Shown: positions 61,515 to 64,000 of the stretch, one piece after another
Numbering within the stretch: position 1 is the first letter of the stretch
Layout of the letters: the number at the start of each line of letters is the position of its first letter
From: Eumeta japonica
Taxonomy: Eukaryota; Arthropoda; Insecta; Lepidoptera; Psychidae
Assembly (NCBI GenBank): GCA_005406025.1
Contig: BGZK01000760.1
Span: forward strand, 1 to 64,000
DNA length: 64,000 bases
Direction of reading: 5' to 3'
Notes under the pieces: model-generated
The model's database searches: none
Seen by the model: the letters and a program-made list of their open reading frames with translations, nothing else
What the model was told of the DNA's origin: nothing
Program-made: the position numbers and the translations under genes

Positions 61515-61775
61515 GTTTTTTTCCAAATTTAACTTCCTGTGTTTCGATTTTTTTGGTTCAATAGAATGATTTGTTCCCGATAAAAAAAGGAATCAGTTGG
61601 TGTAACAAAAAATAATTACGAATTTAACGACGTATCTGGTAAAGATTGCATTTAATCAAAAAATTATTATTCAGATTTCATTTTTGTCCAAAAAGAGTTA
61701 AAGTTTATAAGTACAGTTTTCTCTTATCTCTTACGGATTAATATATGCCCATACTGTACCATAAAAAAAAACACC
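61515..61775. repeat. Right long terminal inverted repeat of the 2.8-kb transposon
   Basis: Partner of 58960-59212. The central motif 'tctcttatctcttacgg' and the adjacent 'atgcccatactgtacc' are its clearest parts. Confidence 0.85.
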
Positions 61776-61950
61776 GTATATATTTTATTTAATAACTAAT
61801 ATTAATATAAATTATCTTTTACTTCATTTAGTTATGTTAATTAGTTAATTTCATACAACTTCGTTTAATACAATAAAAAACTCTAAACTAGTTCAGTAGT
61901 CTCATTTTGTGTGATACTGTTTGTAGGATTGTCCAAAATTTAAAATATAA

Positions 61951-62027
61951 TTCGTAAACGTAATCCGTAAGATTTCACAATTTGCACATTCGTTATTTAG
62001 CAAATCTTACGGATTACGATTACGGAA
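61951..62027. repeat. Inverted repeat, 17-bp perfect stem
   Basis: 'cgtaatccgtaagattt' and 'aaatcttacggattacg' are exact reverse complements about 26 bases apart; pairing continues outward with mismatches. Possibly a small MITE or an element end. Confidence 0.8.
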
Positions 62028-62602
62028 TACGTTTTCGCTCTTGGTACAACCCGATGTTAATCTTTATCAATTTTTCATTTTGTAAGACAAGAAATAATGC
62101 TTACTGGTTAATAATTGAATCAAAATTATCTTCTTTAGCATTATTGGCGTTGGAAACGGACGATAGGAAAATTCTTTAACTGCTCACAAGAATAATTTGT
62201 ATAGATATTCCCAGCGCTGTGTATTTCACATATTCCATATACCTCAGTTAACCTGGCAGATTCAAATTTCGGTTCATGTCCGGTAATCAGATTCGTAAAC
62301 TTGTAAACTTGTTGATCAACAAGCATGAAGCTTGAAAAAACGTCTGCCTAATTAAATTATGATTTGCAAACATTTTTGGGAAATTTAATTAATCCAACAT
62401 CTGCCAAAAAAAAAAATAACACCTCTTGGTGTTTGAACTTAGACGTTAATTATTTTTTACTGTCTTTACTGTCCTTTGAAATTATTCTAATTGAGACTTA
62501 TTAGTATGTAATACCAAAATGTATGTTTTCTAAGCAAAGGCTAGGCTATTATTGATTATGTTGCTATTATCTTACATTAGTATTTTGTTTTTCAGTTACA
62601 TA

Positions 62603-63301
62603 ATGGCATTAACCTCAGTATTGTATCATTCAAGGCGTTTATATTCGGATTCTGTGAAATCAGTAACTGCGAGAAAATATGTACTTAAGAAGCATTTCCA
62701 AGGGGAACCAAAAATAAATGATTTTGATATTATTGAAGAAAAACTTCCAGAGCTTAAAGATGGTGGTAAATAAAAAAAAAGTTACATCATTGATGGCAAC
62801 TATATTTTAAATTTATTTACGCGTATTGTTTGAATAGTTTTGTTTTTGTTACTTATAAAATATATTAATAATTATTTTATTAAAACTAAAATTGTTATTT
62901 GCAGAAATTCTTACTCAAGCCGAGTATCTCAGTGTCGATCCATATATGCGAGCATATATGATTAGATATAAATTGCCCACGGATATGATAGGAGGGCAAG
63001 TTGCAAGGTGATTTTCAATTTTATTTTCAATTATGAATGTATAATAATGACATTTAAATAAAGATCTTTTATTAGGAAAAACTACTTGATATTAAAATTA
63101 CCCTTTTTTTTCTAGAATTATTTCAAGTCGTAATTCTAAATATCCAGTAGGAAAATATGTGACTGGGTCATTTGGATGGAGAACACATACAATCGTGGAT
63201 CCAAACAAACCTCAGAAAAGTTCTCTGTTACCTTTAGCGCTGTTACCTGATATAAAGCCCTACCCTGTTTCATTGGCATTGGGTGTATTAGGAATGCCTG
63301 G
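62603..63301 (+). CDS. Prostaglandin reductase 1-like MDR oxidoreductase, 3' partial
   Basis: Medium-chain dehydrogenase/reductase of the prostaglandin reductase / leukotriene B4 dehydrogenase group, which reduces alpha,beta-unsaturated carbonyls with NADPH (family knowledge). Coding exons: 62603-62765, 62905-63007 and 63116-63301, all GT-AG and in phase, giving about 150 residues. An acceptor at 62591-62595 lies seven bases before the ATG, so a 5' UTR intron is likely. The GroES-like half is clear: ARKYVLKKHFQGEP, the signature AEYLSVDPYMR, GGQVARII, VTGSFGWRTH and LGVLGMPG just before the Rossmann domain. The exons for the nucleotide-binding half (expected to begin LTAY) lie beyond 64000. 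The extra N-terminus MALTSVLYHSRRLYSDSV, basic and hydroxylated with no acidic residue before D17, looks like a mitochondrial presequence. Confidence 0.92.
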
Positions 63302-64000
63302 GTGAGTTTTAATCACAGATGTATAAAAAAGACAAGATGCACAGTCGCTTACTATTTTAACGTCAAAAAATGGCTCAAAGTGTACGTGATATGTCTGCCT
63401 CACATTTTGCTATACCATTTTGCAATGACAAAGAAAAAAAAGGGAAGGAATATTATTTATTTATCATATGACATTTCATCTTAAATGTCATTACATAAGG
63501 TTCATTTTTAAGTGCAAAAAGAACAAATAACTATCATTTTATTACTGGAAGACAATAAGTCCTATTCTTCTACAATTTACACGTGCTATTCTAAAGAAAA
63601 TCAGTGGAGTGGTTTATTATTATTTTAAATATTTATTACTTGTTATTGGTTGAATGTTTGAACAAATCATTTTATTTTTCTTCATAATAAAGTTTAATGC
63701 AGTAATCACCTAACATTTAAGTACCTTTAATTTTATAATGTCAGTGAAAATGAAAAAACTTAATAATTTTTAAGGTTTGTAGAGTATAGTAAGATAAAAC
63801 TTTTTTATCATTTATAATAATATAAACTCAGTCTATTGCTCAGAAGATAGGCAAAAACTGTAGATTATAGAAGGGGAGCCCACGATGCTAAATCGGGATT
63901 TACTCGACCGTCATAGACACCTACTGGTTGCGAAGTTTAGATGATAAAAAGGAAAAAATGTCATATAGTACATATCTTTTCATCGGTGGGGGAAGCGGTT
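63302..64000 (+). other. Intron of the prostaglandin-reductase-like gene with repeat debris
   Basis: No exon of the Rossmann domain is found. The last 140 bases ('gaaggggagcccacgatgct') resemble an interspersed repeat. Confidence 0.55.

Larger units (their letters stand above)
58960..61775 (-). mobile_element. ~2.8-kb mariner/IS630-superfamily DNA transposon with long terminal inverted repeats
   Basis: The left terminal repeat (about 58960-59212, plus) matches the reverse complement of about 61515-61775. Shared blocks include 'ccgtaagagataagagaaaa', 'tctttaccaga', 'cgttaaattc' and 'tatcgggaacaaatcattct'. A decayed transposase lies between them on the minus strand. A poly-T tract sits at each outer edge; TA dinucleotides are near both edges, but the exact target duplication is ambiguous. 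An AT tandem array and a tRNA-like sequence lie between the left repeat and the transposase, probably later insertions. Confidence 0.82.

Overview
This is a stretch of insect nuclear genome, most likely from a moth or butterfly (Lepidoptera). It is AT-rich, with compact GC-richer exons separated by long introns, and most intergenic and intronic DNA is broken transposable elements. The Lepidoptera call is inference: it rests on the style of the interspersed repeats and the divergence of the encoded proteins from their Drosophila and human relatives. No species can be named.

Genes in order. (1) Lis-1 (+, 1133-10044): eight exons covering all but about the first 11-13 residues of the WD40 dynein regulator; the start-codon exon lies left of the window. 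(2) A TMEM120/TACAN-family membrane protein (+, 24624-38053): eight exons, with an in-frame TAG beside one 3' splice site. (3) A 1,424-residue protein (-, 57605-43746): seven exons, six C2H2 zinc fingers, then a disordered region carrying a recurrent short motif; I do not recognise an ortholog. (4) The first three coding exons of a prostaglandin-reductase-like MDR oxidoreductase (+, 62603-63301), running off the right edge. Exon borders were placed by GT/GC-AG signals, phase continuity and family similarity.

Mobile DNA. Between Lis-1 and TMEM120 (about 11.6-24.4 kb) lie two long fold-back elements, a GC-rich hairpin repeat cluster, a LINE reverse-transcriptase relic, a Jockey-type gag relic and a mariner relic. 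Lis-1 intron 5 holds a 199-bp pogo-type MITE. The last TMEM120 intron holds a 169-bp hAT-type MITE. The 8.2-kb third intron of the zinc-finger gene holds opposed LINE fragments, two strong hairpins, a 657-bp hAT-type MITE with perfect 8-bp target duplications and a Tigger/pogo transposase relic. Between genes 3 and 4 is a nearly complete but dead 2.8-kb DNA transposon with terminal inverted repeats of about 240 bp; a degenerate tRNA-Ile-like sequence and an AT-rich 31-bp tandem array lie inside it.

The genes are not an operon or functional cluster: they are independent eukaryotic units. No bacterial-type system, CRISPR array or biosynthetic cluster is present. The observations most worth a second look are the repeated motif of the zinc-finger protein, the TAG at the TMEM120 splice junction, the hairpins near 53.2-53.4 kb and the long-TIR transposon.
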